From positions 1-64,000 of the forward strand of contig DASVAA010000227.1 of assembly GCA_036376595.1 (NCBI GenBank): a stretch of 64,000 nucleotides of DNA, written 5' to 3'. The notes below the pieces were generated by a model. The model saw only the letters and a program-made list of their open reading frames with translations, was not told the DNA's origin and ran no database searches. Positions 54,836-63,637 of this stretch are shown piece by piece. Within the stretch, counting starts at the first letter, position 1; each line of letters opens with the position of its first letter. The position numbers and the translations under genes were made by a program. This DNA is from SMAG-U1939 sp036376595. Its GTDB lineage: Bacteria; Chloroflexota; Ktedonobacteria; Ktedonobacterales; JADMIN01.

Positions 54836-56986
54836 ATGATGGAGCGATGGATCGGGCCTGGGTATTTATGGCCGGAGAAGGAGACGGCCGCGGTTTCGAA
54901 GACGCAGGCAGGAAGCCCAGGCGAGCCTGCACGCACCCGCCGAAGTGTGGGGCTCACCGAGGCAACCGCCCTCGCTGCCATCCTTGCGCTGACTGCTGCG
55001 CTGGATTTCTGGCATCTCGACCAGAACGGCTACGGCAACGCGTACTACGCGGCCGCCGTGCGCAGCATGCTGGTGAATGGCCACAATTTGTTCTACGTCG
55101 CGTTCGACCCCGCTGGATTCCTCGCAGTGGACAAGCCCCCGCTGGGGCTGTGGGCGCAGGTCGCCGCTGCGAAGCTCTTTGGATACTCCAGCGCCAGCCT
55201 ACTACTTCCCCAGGCGCTGGCTGGGGTGCTGGCAGTGCTGGTGCTCTACCTGACCGTACGGCATGACGCGGGCATCCTCGCCGGATTGCTGGCCGCGGGC
55301 TCGCTGGCGATTACCCCCATCAATGTCGTCTCGAATCGTGACAACACGGTGGATAGCGTGCTCGTGCTGATGGTGCTGGTGGGCGCGTGGGCGCTGTTGC
55401 GCGCTGCTTCGAGTGGCAGTCTGCTCTGGCTGCTGGTAGGCTTCGCTGGCATAGGCCTGGGCTTCAACATCAAGATGCTCGAGGCGTATCTCGTGCTCCC
55501 TGCCTTCGTGCTGACCTACGCGCTGACCTCATCTGTAGGGCGGCAGCGCCGCACGATGCACCTTGCCCTGGCCGTGGTGCTACTGCTGGTGGTGTCGCTG
55601 AGCTGGGTGATCGCCGTAGATGTGACACCTGCCGCTCAGCGCCCGTACGTGGGATCGACGGCTACGGATTCTGAGCTCGAGCTCGCCTTTGGCTACAATG
55701 GCCTGTCGCGGCTATTTGGCGCGAGCACAGGATCGTCTCAGGCGCCTCGGTTGGTGGTTGCTACCCGGCTCGCGGCTGCTCCCAAGGCGCCAGTAGATTC
55801 CGCTGCGACTCTGCCACCCGGCTCGGGGCGCAAAGATATTGGGCCCTCCGGGCCGTTCCGGCTGGTGACTCCGCCGCTGGCACTCCAAGTTGGCTGGTTC
55901 CTTCCCCTGGCGGTGATGGGCCTCGTCGCCCTCCTCGCGACGCTTATCCAACGCGCGCCGGCTGATGGTGACGGATACTGGACCTCGGAAACGCGCTCCC
56001 GGATGCGGCACGGCGTCGTCTTCTGGGGTACCTGGGCCGTCGTCGTGGCGGCATTCTTCAGCGTCGCGCGGGTCTATAACGTATACTATCTTGTCATGTT
56101 GACGCCGGCGATATGTGCGCTGGCCGGGATCGGGCAGCCAATTCTGTGGCGTGAGTATGTGGGAGCGAGCTGGCGCGGGTGGTTGCTGCCCGCCGCGATC
56201 CTGCTGTGTGCGGTGGTGCAAGCTACGAGTCTCGCCACCTGGCCGCAAATCGGCGCGACGCTCGCGGGGGCCGCGCTGGTAGCGGGCGTTGCCATTGCAC
56301 TTGCCCTCGCGATTGGCCGCGCGGCGACGGTTCCGGCGCGACGAGCCGGGGAGCTGCTCGCGGGCCAGCCGCGCGTGCCGGTCCTGGCGCTCGCGGCCAC
56401 CTCCGCGCTGGCGCTGGCGATCAGCCCCTTCGCGTGGAGCGCCGCCTCACTGACCAACGGCAACGCTGGCGGAGGCCCCATCTCCGGGCCCATGTATGCA
56501 GATGCCACACCCGCGCCGCTACCCTGGATCGATCCCAGGATGGTTGGCTATCTCAGCGCGCACCGCGGCAGCGCGACCTACCTGGTCGCCACAGTGGACG
56601 CCGTCACCGCCTCGCCGTTCATCATTCGGCTCGGCCAGCCCGTGATGGCGCTTGGCGGCTTTGGCGGCTGGGATCATATCCTGTCCCCCAGCGATCTCAG
56701 CAATCTGATCGAAGACGGCACGGTGCGCTTCTTTTTGCTGCCGTCCTCCAACCTCAGCGCTGCCCAGGTCCACGACCTCTATCCCCATTTCACGGGAGCC
56801 TATACACCCACCTATACCAACAGTCTGACCGAGTGGATTGCCACCAACTGTGCGCCGGTAACGCCCCGGGATTGGAATCTGTACGCTTCCACGAGTCGTA
56901 TTTGGTCGCGCCAAATCTTCGACTGCGCGGTCGTTGCGCGCTCCTCACCGCAGTCCTGGAACACGCCGGCTATCCCGCGCGGCTGA
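54836..56986 (+). CDS. GT39-like (ArnT/PMT-type) polyprenyl-phosphate glycosyltransferase
   Basis: A 716-residue integral membrane protein with about 12 helices. The first outer loop contains LDQNGYGNAYYAAAVRSM and FLAVDKPPLGLWAQ; the acidic residues and the DKPPL sequence are typical of the ArnT-like branch. GGGGTGAGAG lies before the ATG. These enzymes use polyprenyl-phosphate sugars to modify lipids, proteins or glycans on the outer face of the membrane. A soluble 200-residue C-terminal domain ends the protein. Confidence 0.88.
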   Translation: MMERWIGPGYLWPEKETAAVSKTQAGSPGEPARTRRSVGLTEATALAAILALTAALDFWHLDQNGYGNAYYAAAVRSMLVNGHNLFYVAFDPAGFLAVDKPPLGLWAQVAAAKLFGYSSASLLLPQALAGVLAVLVLYLTVRHDAGILAGLLAAGSLAITPINVVSNRDNTVDSVLVLMVLVGAWALLRAASSGSLLWLLVGFAGIGLGFNIKMLEAYLVLPAFVLTYALTSSVGRQRRTMHLALAVVLLLVVSLSWVIAVDVTPAAQRPYVGSTATDSELELAFGYNGLSRLFGASTGSSQAPRLVVATRLAAAPKAPVDSAATLPPGSGRKDIGPSGPFRLVTPPLALQVGWFLPLAVMGLVALLATLIQRAPADGDGYWTSETRSRMRHGVVFWGTWAVVVAAFFSVARVYNVYYLVMLTPAICALAGIGQPILWREYVGASWRGWLLPAAILLCAVVQATSLATWPQIGATLAGAALVAGVAIALALAIGRAATVPARRAGELLAGQPRVPVLALAATSALALAISPFAWSAASLTNGNAGGGPISGPMYADATPAPLPWIDPRMVGYLSAHRGSATYLVATVDAVTASPFIIRLGQPVMALGGFGGWDHILSPSDLSNLIEDGTVRFFLLPSSNLSAAQVHDLYPHFTGAYTPTYTNSLTEWIATNCAPVTPRDWNLYASTSRIWSRQIFDCAVVARSSPQSWNTPAIPRG

Positions 56987-57228
56987 TCTGCACTGTCGAG
57001 GAGTATGCTGAGCGCTGCCTGCGCGAGTCGCCACGCCACAGCCGCCGCTGCCGACGGATGCAGCACAGTTGCACATCGCGCTCGGAGCACTATACGGCAC
57101 TAACCGGCATAATTACTGATGGATTGCCTGTTGGACCCGGCGGCCCGTGTTCCACACGGCGAGAGATGGCCTTGGTTGCCGAATTCGTAGTTACTAGGAC
57201 CCATTTTGGTCGTCAGTACAGTGTATGG

Positions 57229-57257
57229 TTGACAGCCACGGATCGATCCTGTATTGT
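57229..57257 (+). promoter_or_regulatory. Near-consensus sigma70 promoter of the Tat-signal gene
   Basis: TTGACA (57229-57234), 17 bases, TATTGT (57252-57257). The transcript would start about 320 bases before the ATG at 57584. Confidence 0.7.
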
Positions 57258-57485
57258 AGGGCTTGCTTCGCGGGTCAACTGAACATGGCCCGCACCGGTC
57301 AGACGTTTAGTGGCGGACGAGGCACTGACGCGGAGACTATACAGCGCGTGGTGGTCCTGCCGGATCAGCGCCTGGGGATTCGTGAGGCGTCCCCGGGCCA
57401 GGGGAGCCGGTCCCACCCAGCGGCAGACTCGAGACCGCATTCGTCAGTACGTTGTCGCCTCGTGCGTACGCTCGGCAGCGCGGCT

Positions 57486-57533
57486 GCTTCCGACGGGCGC
57501 TGTTGTAATAGCGCTACGCCATCCGTCGGAAGC
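57486..57533 (+). promoter_or_regulatory. Strong hairpin in the leader of the Tat-signal gene
   Basis: GCTTCCGACGG (57486-57496) pairs perfectly with CCGTCGGAAGC (57523-57533); inside, GCGCT pairs with AGCGC. No T-run follows, and the ribosome site of the next gene (GGAGGAG) is 43 bases on. I cannot match it to a known riboswitch. Confidence 0.5.
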
Positions 57534-57583
57534 TGAGGCGCACAAGCTGAGGGCTGTATGAGTGCCCTTCGGAGGAGTTCCTC

Positions 57584-58330
57584 ATGGATCCACATGACAC
57601 GCCATCTCAGTTCTCACATGGTGTCCCGACTAACCCGACGAGCCGGCGCAAGTTCCTCAAGGCGGCCGTGGTGGGCGGCGCGGCGGTGGCAGCGGGCGCT
57701 GCCTCGGGCGCGGCAGGCGTTGTGATCGCGCAGCACAGTGGATCGGCCCCACGCATCACGAACCTTTTCAACGTCGGCAATCCGGGTGTCAGCGGCAACG
57801 ATCCCTACAAGTTCACCTTCGAGCCTACCGAGCAGAACGTAAACCTCACCAGTATCGGCAAGACCGGCCCTTCACAGACGGGTGGTCCGTATAACCTTAA
57901 CAGCGCCTATTTTGCAGTCCTCGCCATGTATCTGACGTCGGGTTACTACACCGTGTTGTTCCAGCAGTCACTCGACAACACGAACTTCTCGACAGTCACG
58001 AGCGGGGGCTCACCGTTCACGTTGGCGTCTGGGGGAAACGCGGCCCTTGTCTACTTCACCACGGGCACGTTGAATGACGGTCCCTACGCCAAGCCGGCTA
58101 CCGGGCAGATTTCACCGTCGCCTTCGGATTCGTTCCCGGTAGACATTCACACTACCAGCAGCGGCAATATCCTGGCCTTCGCGCACCTCAAGTATAACGG
58201 CGATACCCCGTCTGCATCCGGCACGAAGGTGTACTTCCAATTCGTGGTGACGCCGACCGATTCGTCATACAATCCGACAGGCAGCCCGACCACCGTGTCC
58301 TTCACGTTGACGGTGTACCCCGACAGCTAG
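57584..58330 (+). CDS. Tat-exported protein of unknown function
   Basis: A 248-residue protein with GGAGGAG upstream. A twin-arginine signal SRRKFLKAAVVGG is followed by an Ala/Gly-rich hydrophobic core to about residue 50. The mature part is rich in Ser, Thr, Asn, Gly and Tyr and looks all-beta, ending SFTLTVYPDS; no Cys. I recognise no domain. It has its own strong promoter and lies just before the HprK-like and PqqD genes, so it might be a substrate or scaffold for surface glycan or peptide modification. Confidence 0.72.
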   Translation: MDPHDTPSQFSHGVPTNPTSRRKFLKAAVVGGAAVAAGAASGAAGVVIAQHSGSAPRITNLFNVGNPGVSGNDPYKFTFEPTEQNVNLTSIGKTGPSQTGGPYNLNSAYFAVLAMYLTSGYYTVLFQQSLDNTNFSTVTSGGSPFTLASGGNAALVYFTTGTLNDGPYAKPATGQISPSPSDSFPVDIHTTSSGNILAFAHLKYNGDTPSASGTKVYFQFVVTPTDSSYNPTGSPTTVSFTLTVYPDS

Positions 58331-58516
58331 TCGTTCTGTCGTTGTCGTCTCCGCTTGCCCGCGCACGTCCGGCTCGCATTCCGGCATTGCGCGGGCGCTC
58401 TCGCGCGTCAGCCGCGTTCGGCAGCCTTACTAAGGCAGGGCGAACACTGTCGGTGCGCCATGGGGACACATCGCGCTTGGCCGTAGATTTAGTGCAGTCG
58501 TCGAGAGCCTTTTTCG

Positions 58517-59449
58517 ATGTCCCAGTCTCAGCTCGTTGCCCCTGTGTCGGGGATCCTCGACCATCTCATTGCGCTGCGGATCAACGCCCCGTTGCAAGAC
58601 GAAACGGCATGGATGCAGCGGTGGTTGGAACTGACCGTGTACGGATGCACTGCCGGGGACAAGTCTCAAGCGGACGCCACGACGCTTGTCGTGCGGCCGA
58701 GCAAATATACCGGCGCCTTCACTGTCAGGGAGGAGTATCCCGCGGGGCAAGCGACCGCGCGCAGTCAAACCTATGCCCGCGACGAGGACGAGCTGCTGCG
58801 CAAGGTCGAGTGGCTTGCCTACGATGCAGCAGTCGGACGCGCGGCATTCCCCTTCATTATCCATGCGGGCGCGGTCAGCCGTGATGGCGTCGCCATGGTC
58901 TTCCCGGCGGCTTCGGGCGCGGGGAAGACGACGCTGACCTTTGGCCTCGCGGCGCGCGGCTGGTTACCCCTGTGCGACGATATCTGTCCGCTCGACGAGC
59001 GCGCGGATGGCACCTTCGTCGCGGTGGGCTGTCCGCGCTGCGGCCACCTCAATTTGCATTCGGAAGGCATCCTGCGGCGGGCGGGAGTCGAGCTGGATGG
59101 CCCGGTCGCGGGACTGAGCGGCTACTATCGTCCCATGCATTGGGGGCAGCCCGCGCCGGTGCGGGCGATCGTCGTGCCGCACCATCAGGAGGGCGCCGCG
59201 CTGTGCGTCGAGGCGCTCACCCAGGCCGAGGGTGCCGCCGCGCTGTATGGCGCCACCTTCCGCCGCGAGCGCATCAGCCGGCGCGACGAGTGGGCCGCCG
59301 CGCGGCGGCTCGCCGTACAGGTCCCTGCCTTCCGTCTGACGTACGGGTCGCTTGACAGCGCGCTCGCCGGTGTGGACACTATCACCACGACGGTCGGCGA
59401 CCTGCGTGCGCCCACGCAGTGCGTGGGGACGGTGGGAGGAGGTGGCTGA
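58517..59449 (+). CDS. HprK-like (HPr kinase-related) protein
   Basis: A 310-residue protein. FPAASGAGKTTLTF is the P-loop (about residues 130-142), preceded by IIHAGAV and followed by LCDDICPLD, matching the HPr kinase catalytic core but without the DRTD-type HPr-contact part or an N-terminal HPr-binding domain. Such HprK-related proteins occur with PqqD-domain proteins in exopolysaccharide and lasso-peptide gene sets, where some phosphorylate a peptide Ser. No HPr gene is here. Its stop nearly touches the PqqD start (two bases). Confidence 0.78.
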   Translation: MSQSQLVAPVSGILDHLIALRINAPLQDETAWMQRWLELTVYGCTAGDKSQADATTLVVRPSKYTGAFTVREEYPAGQATARSQTYARDEDELLRKVEWLAYDAAVGRAAFPFIIHAGAVSRDGVAMVFPAASGAGKTTLTFGLAARGWLPLCDDICPLDERADGTFVAVGCPRCGHLNLHSEGILRRAGVELDGPVAGLSGYYRPMHWGQPAPVRAIVVPHHQEGAALCVEALTQAEGAAALYGATFRRERISRRDEWAAARRLAVQVPAFRLTYGSLDSALAGVDTITTTVGDLRAPTQCVGTVGGGG

Positions 59450-59451
59450 GT

Positions 59452-59787
59452 ATGGCCGATAACCATGTGGACGCGATGCCTGAGCCAGGGGGGGAGGAAG
59501 AGGCGGCGACGATAGACGAACGGCTCGACGTGCGCCGCCGTGCCGATGTCGAGACGGAGATTCTGCCCGATGGCTCGTGCGTGCTTTTCGACCCCGCGAC
59601 CAACACTGGCCACGCGCTCAACGCCTCTGGCGCGCTCATCTGGGACTGCTGCGACGGCACCCAGCCGGCGGGAGCGATCGCCGACGAGCTGGCCGACCTG
59701 CTGCCAGGCGAGCCACAGCTACGCAACCAGGCGCTTGAGATGATTGCGAGCCTGCTGCGCATGGGCCTGGTGCTGCCGGTCGAGTAG
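59452..59787 (+). CDS. PqqD-domain protein
   Basis: A 111-residue protein from ATG 59452 behind GGAGGAGG. Residues about 30-110 form a PqqD/RRE-like winged helix: VLFDPATNTGHALNASGALI then ALEMIASLLRMGLVLPVE. These domains hold peptide substrates for modifying enzymes in RiPP pathways. Coupled to the HprK-like gene. The first 30 residues are acidic and probably disordered. No precursor peptide is evident nearby. Confidence 0.8.
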   Translation: MADNHVDAMPEPGGEEEAATIDERLDVRRRADVETEILPDGSCVLFDPATNTGHALNASGALIWDCCDGTQPAGAIADELADLLPGEPQLRNQALEMIASLLRMGLVLPVE

Positions 59788-60000
59788 CGCACGCGGTGCG
59801 CTCGGCGGCCGCGGTGATCGTGCGGCTTCCCAGGTGGATGTGAGACGCCGAAGGCTACAGTGTGTGGTGGTGGGCGCGAGGCGGTGGCGGCCAGATGCTA
59901 CCGGCTCAATAACGGCGAGCTGGAAGCAATGCTCGATCTGCTCGAAGCCAACCGCCGCTGGAACGTACTGACCGGCGGCCCACGGCCGTCCAGCCAGGAA

Positions 60001-60039
60001 ATACAAAAACCCAGGCCGCGAGTCCACTTGCGGCCTGGG
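60001..60039 (-). terminator. Rho-independent terminator downstream of tRNA-Asn
   Basis: On the minus strand CCCAGGCCGC pairs with GCGGCCTGGG (10 bases, perfect) and is followed by TTTTTGTAT. It lies 15 bases past the tRNA 3' end. Confidence 0.85.
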
Positions 60040-60054
60040 CTACGAGTTGGGATG

Positions 60055-60129
60055 TGGCTCCTCGGACAGGATTCGAACCTGTAACCTTGCGGTTAACAGC
60101 CGCCTGCTCTACCGTTGAGCTACCGAGGA
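60055..60129 (-). tRNA. tRNA-Asn (GTT)
   Basis: Acceptor TCCTCGG/CCGAGGA followed by G and an encoded CCA. D-arm GCTCAACGGTAGAGC, anticodon arm with loop CTGTTAA (anticodon GTT), T-arm ACAGGTTCGAATCCTGT. Intact cloverleaf apart from one mismatch at 27-43. Confidence 0.95.
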
Positions 60130-60321
60130 ATATGGGGCCTCGCGCGGCCGACGCCGCGCGACACGACCTCAACCAGTGTACACCGTGCGCAGCGCGCTCG
60201 TCAAGGGCAAATGGCTGAGCTTATTCGGAGCGATTACGTGACCGCTCCAGGCGCACTCGGCGAACAAGACTCGTGATCCACGGGCGCCGCGAGTGCCAGC
60301 TCGATATGGCGCAGAGCGCGA

Positions 60322-60346
60322 GGACGCCGCTTCCGATGCGGCGTCC
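60322..60346 (-). terminator. Hairpin downstream of secF
   Basis: GGACGCCGC pairs with GCGGCGTCC across seven bases, 35 bases beyond the secF stop. No T-run on the minus strand, so only a possible terminator. Confidence 0.35.
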
Positions 60347-60380
60347 CCATCATGTGCGATGACGAATGCGATCCAGGCTG

Positions 60381-61805
60381 CTACCTGCGCGCGCTGGCGA
60401 CGACTTTCGCCGGAGCCGGCGGCGTGGCCGGGCGGCGCCTGAACCAGTTGCGGTACTCCTTGTTTTCCCACACGCTCAGCACCATGCTGGCGTTGAAGAT
60501 CGAGGAGTAGGTGCCGGAGGCGATGCCAATCAGCAGCGCCAGCACGAACTCGCGGATGCTCTCGCCGCCGAAGAGCGTCTCGGCCGCCAGCACGATGAGC
60601 ACCGTCAGCGATGTGTTGAGCGAGCGCGACATCGTTTGGATCAGGCTGGTGTTGATCACCGAATCGAACGACTCGGTGCTGCGCCGACCCAGGTTCTCGC
60701 GGATGCGGTCGAAGACCACGATGGTATCGTGAACCGAGAAGCCGATGACCGTCAGCACCGCCGTCAGGAACAGCGTATCCACCTTGAAGTTGAAGAACCT
60801 GCCGAAGATCGCCCACAGGCCAAGCACGACAAAGGCGTCGTGTAGCAGCGCGATCACCGCGCTGGCGCCGAAACGCAGCGAGAGCTTGAAGCTGCCCACC
60901 TTGCGGAAGGCGAAGCCGATGTAGAGCAGAATGCCCAGCGAGGCGATGATCACCGCGAAGATGGCGCTGATGGTCGTCTGGCCGGCAATTGCCGGACCCA
61001 CGGCGCTCTTCTGCTGCACGTAGACTGGTCCGAACTTGGCCTGGAGCTTATCCACGATCGCCGGCAACGTGACCGCGGCTCCGGCCTCCGGCGTATTCAC
61101 CAGGTCGGTCTGCGTATCCACCTCGTAGAGTGTCCCGTTCACCCGCATGGAAACACTCGTCACCGAGACGGGGAAGGTCTCGCCGGAGGACGATGCGCTG
61201 GGTGTCGCGGTGGCGCTGGGCGTGCCCGTAGCGGTTGCCGTGGCGCTGGGTGAGGCGGTGGCGCTGGCGGCAGGCGTCGCCGTGCCACTGGGCAGGCCGG
61301 TATCGCCGGGCGGCAGGTCGGTAGGTGGCAGGCCCGCCAGCGCCGCTTCGATGTCGGCCTTCTTCATCGGCTTATCGAAGAGGATCACCAGTTGGCCAAT
61401 CGACTTGCCGTTGACGGTCAGCTCGTAGTCGGGGTACTGCGAGGTGGCCTTCGGGTCGAGCTTTTGCAGTGCCTTGACGACGGCGCTTTCTTCGTTGGTG
61501 CCGATTGGCCGGCTGAACTGGATGATCGCGCAAGCGCCTTCGTTGGGACTGGTCGCGACCGGGCACGTCGGCCGGTACTCCTGCGAGGCGTAGACGCTCA
61601 CGTCGTTGGCGTGCGCCGACGTGAACGCGTCCTGGATCTGCGTTGTGGTGATGTTGGGATTGGCGAAGACCAGGTCCACCGTGGTGCCGTTGGTGAAGTC
61701 AATGCCAAGGTTGAGATGCCAGAAGATCAACGCCAGCAGTCCCGGCACGATAATCAGCCCGGAGATGGCGAAGAAGACGTAGCGATACTTCGTGAGATGG
61801 AACAC
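60381..61805 (-). CDS. secF: Protein translocase subunit SecF with low-complexity external loop
   Basis: A 474-residue subunit; typical bacterial SecF has about 300-320. GIDFTNGTTVDL and, near the end, the helix pair with GFSVHDTIVVFDRIREN are SecF marks. The first external domain is enlarged: residues about 160-208 are an Ala/Thr/Ser/Pro run with repeats like SATATPSA. SecDF uses the proton gradient to pull proteins out of SecYEG. Its start lies three bases past the secD stop. Confidence 0.94.
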   Translation of the reverse strand: MFHLTKYRYVFFAISGLIIVPGLLALIFWHLNLGIDFTNGTTVDLVFANPNITTTQIQDAFTSAHANDVSVYASQEYRPTCPVATSPNEGACAIIQFSRPIGTNEESAVVKALQKLDPKATSQYPDYELTVNGKSIGQLVILFDKPMKKADIEAALAGLPPTDLPPGDTGLPSGTATPAASATASPSATATATGTPSATATPSASSSGETFPVSVTSVSMRVNGTLYEVDTQTDLVNTPEAGAAVTLPAIVDKLQAKFGPVYVQQKSAVGPAIAGQTTISAIFAVIIASLGILLYIGFAFRKVGSFKLSLRFGASAVIALLHDAFVVLGLWAIFGRFFNFKVDTLFLTAVLTVIGFSVHDTIVVFDRIRENLGRRSTESFDSVINTSLIQTMSRSLNTSLTVLIVLAAETLFGGESIREFVLALLIGIASGTYSSIFNASMVLSVWENKEYRNWFRRRPATPPAPAKVVASARR

Positions 61806-61808
61806 GAT

Positions 61809-63413
61809 CTACTCCTCCGCCCCGCCAGTGGTACCGGCCGCGCCGCTGCGGGCGGCGCTGGGCGTCTTGCCGTTGGTGACGTTGCCGCTTGCGGCGAGAT
61901 CGCCCGCGTTGCCGATGGCGTCTTCATCGTCCTCGTCCAGCTCGGGCGCACCCGCCGGCACCGGCACTGGGCGTCCACCGGACGCCTCCGCACGTACCGC
62001 CGCCACACGCGAGACCGGCCGGTTGTAGCGCGCAATCGGCAGCGCGCTGCGCGGCAGCCCATAAAAGCCGGGGTGGCTCGCCACGGCGGAGAACGCCGGC
62101 ACCAGCAGCAGGCCGTCGAGGAGGCTGCGCGTGACGACCACGGCGGTGAAAAGGCTGATCAGGACGCCAAGTGCCAGGTTGATGGCGAAGCCGATGATCA
62201 GCGTCGCGCCGAAGTTGCTGCCGAAGAAGTACAGGATGACGCAGGTAATCAGCGTCGAGGCGTTGGAATCGCGGATCGAAGGCCAGGCGCGCTTCCAGCC
62301 GATGTCTATGGCCGCGCTCATCGTGCGGCCGCTGCGTAACTCCTCTTTGATGCGCTCGAAGATCAGCACGTTGGCGTCCACCGCCATACCGATGGTCAGG
62401 ATGGTAGCGGCGATGCTGGGCAGCGAAAGCGTGACGCCCAGGATCTTAAAGATCGCGAAGAGGATGCCGGCGTAGAGTACGAGGGCCACGTCGGCCAGCA
62501 GGCCCGGCAGCCGATAATAGATCAGCATGAAGAGCATCACCATGCCCAGGCCAATGATCGCGGCGCGCAGGCTGTCGGTGAGCGCCTGCTGGCCGAGCGT
62601 TGGGGCGAGCTGGCTTTCGCTGTCTACCGTCAGTGGCAGGGGAAGCGCGCCGTACTTCATGAACGACGCCAGGTTCTGCGCCTCAGTGATCGAGCCGAGG
62701 CCGGTGATCTGCCCGTTGCCGTCGATCTCCGACTGGATGGTTGCCGAGTTGATGACCTGATTGTCCAGAATGATGGTCAGGTACTCGCCGATGTGTGACC
62801 CCGTGTACTGGCCGAAAGCGCTCTTGGCGGAGCCTTTGAAGGCGAAGGTGACGATCGGCTGGCCGGATTGCGGGTCGAGCTGCGCGGCAATCGAGCTGGA
62901 GTCGAGCTGGCGCCCGGTAAAGACAACCTTGTATTGCCCGCTCTGGCACGTGGTGGTGCAGGTCTGCCCCGTCACGTCGGTGCCCACGCTGAGCTGCGTC
63001 GCGCCAGTATCAATGATCTCCATGAGGCCGGTCTTGCCCAGCAGCGCCAGGGCCTGTGTGTCACTCTTGAGGCCCGGCAGCTCAACCGAGACACGATTGC
63101 TGCCCTGCTGGCGCACAACGGCGTCGTTGAGACCCAGGCCGCCGGAGACGCGCCGATTGACGTTGTCGAGCACGGCGCCCATGTTATCGGCGATCTCGGT
63201 ACCGCAGGACTTGGCATTATCTGGGCAGTGGGCCAGCAGGACGATTTGGATGCCGCCCTGCAGGTCGAGGCCCTGTTTGATGGAGAGCGGATTCTTGTAG
63301 CCGGCGACGTTGATGGTCGAGTGCTTCCCGGCGAATCCGATATCTACCCAGTACGTGCCCAGGGCGAGTAACGCAATGAAGATCAGCATCAAGATGGTCT
63401 TGTCGCGACGCAT
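61809..63413 (-). CDS. secD: Protein translocase subunit SecD
   Basis: A 534-residue subunit. QGLDLQGGIQIVL near the N-terminus, the external P1 domain, and GMAVDANVLIFERIKEE in helix 4 are intact. A 75-residue hydrophilic C-terminal tail includes AEASGGRPVPVP, a translated repeat A copy, and an acidic run LDEDDEDA. A near-consensus promoter lies about 190 bases upstream. Operon with secF. Confidence 0.95.
   Translation of the reverse strand: MRRDKTILMLIFIALLALGTYWVDIGFAGKHSTINVAGYKNPLSIKQGLDLQGGIQIVLLAHCPDNAKSCGTEIADNMGAVLDNVNRRVSGGLGLNDAVVRQQGSNRVSVELPGLKSDTQALALLGKTGLMEIIDTGATQLSVGTDVTGQTCTTTCQSGQYKVVFTGRQLDSSSIAAQLDPQSGQPIVTFAFKGSAKSAFGQYTGSHIGEYLTIILDNQVINSATIQSEIDGNGQITGLGSITEAQNLASFMKYGALPLPLTVDSESQLAPTLGQQALTDSLRAAIIGLGMVMLFMLIYYRLPGLLADVALVLYAGILFAIFKILGVTLSLPSIAATILTIGMAVDANVLIFERIKEELRSGRTMSAAIDIGWKRAWPSIRDSNASTLITCVILYFFGSNFGATLIIGFAINLALGVLISLFTAVVVTRSLLDGLLLVPAFSAVASHPGFYGLPRSALPIARYNRPVSRVAAVRAEASGGRPVPVPAGAPELDEDDEDAIGNAGDLAASGNVTNGKTPSAARSGAAGTTGGAEE
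61969..61993 (-). repeat. Palindromic repeat A, copy 13, inside secD
   Basis: GGGCGTCCACCGGACGCCTC then CGCAC. In frame in the cytoplasmic tail of SecD (AEASGGRP). Confidence 0.75.
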
Positions 63414-63445
63414 GCGGGCAGTTCCCTTCGCTTTCGTCGTCCCGA

Positions 63446-63479
63446 GTAGGGGCGTCCGGCGGGCGCTTGGCGGGCGCCA
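63446..63479 (+). repeat. Palindromic repeat A, copy 14
   Basis: GTAGGGGCGTCCGGCGGGCG then CTTGGCGGGCGCC: a copy with a duplicated right arm, in the secD leader. Confidence 0.7.
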
Positions 63480-63518
63480 GCCCTTCTCACCTCATGCCGG
63501 CGTCGGGGCGATGCTGCC

Positions 63519-63533
63519 CTCCACCGGACGCCA
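63519..63533 (-). repeat. Palindromic repeat A, half copy 15
   Basis: CCCTCCACCGGACGC, one arm and loop only. Confidence 0.4.
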
Positions 63534-63608
63534 ATCCTCGCGCTCGCGCACGCCTGATTTGGGACGAGCCGTCGCGCAGCGGACACATTCACGGACGGTA
63601 TCAGGCGC

Positions 63609-63637
63609 AGTATAGCCGACGCCGCGGGGTGTGTCAA
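63609..63637 (-). promoter_or_regulatory. Near-consensus sigma70 promoter of secDF
   Basis: Minus strand TTGACA (63637-63632), 17 bases, TATACT (63614-63609). Confidence 0.7.

Larger units (their letters stand above)
56987..57583. other. Long leader region before the Tat-signal gene
   Basis: About 600 bases. It has a consensus-like promoter at 57229-57257 and a strong 48-base hairpin at 57486-57533. A frame from GTG 57310 to 57561 could encode 83 basic residues, but it lacks a ribosome site and I do not accept it as a gene. Confidence 0.5.

Noticed and set aside
57486..57533. Cyclic-di-GMP or other known riboswitch
   Set aside because: None of the conserved core bases of riboswitch classes I know could be placed.
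57310..57561. 83-residue basic protein in the leader of the Tat gene
   Set aside because: GTG start without ribosome site, overlaps the 48-base hairpin, Arg-rich low-quality sequence.
59860..60084. 74-codon frame before tRNA-Asn
   Set aside because: It runs through the terminator and into the tRNA gene; only a short helical stretch (GELEAMLDLLEANRRW) looks protein-like, possibly a gene remnant.
37168..60129. Island flanked by direct attL/attR repeats
   Set aside because: The two tRNA-Asn-like sequences are inverted and no integrase gene is present.
61180..61330. CRISPR-like array in secF
   Set aside because: Short codon-level repeats inside an intact frame, no spacers.
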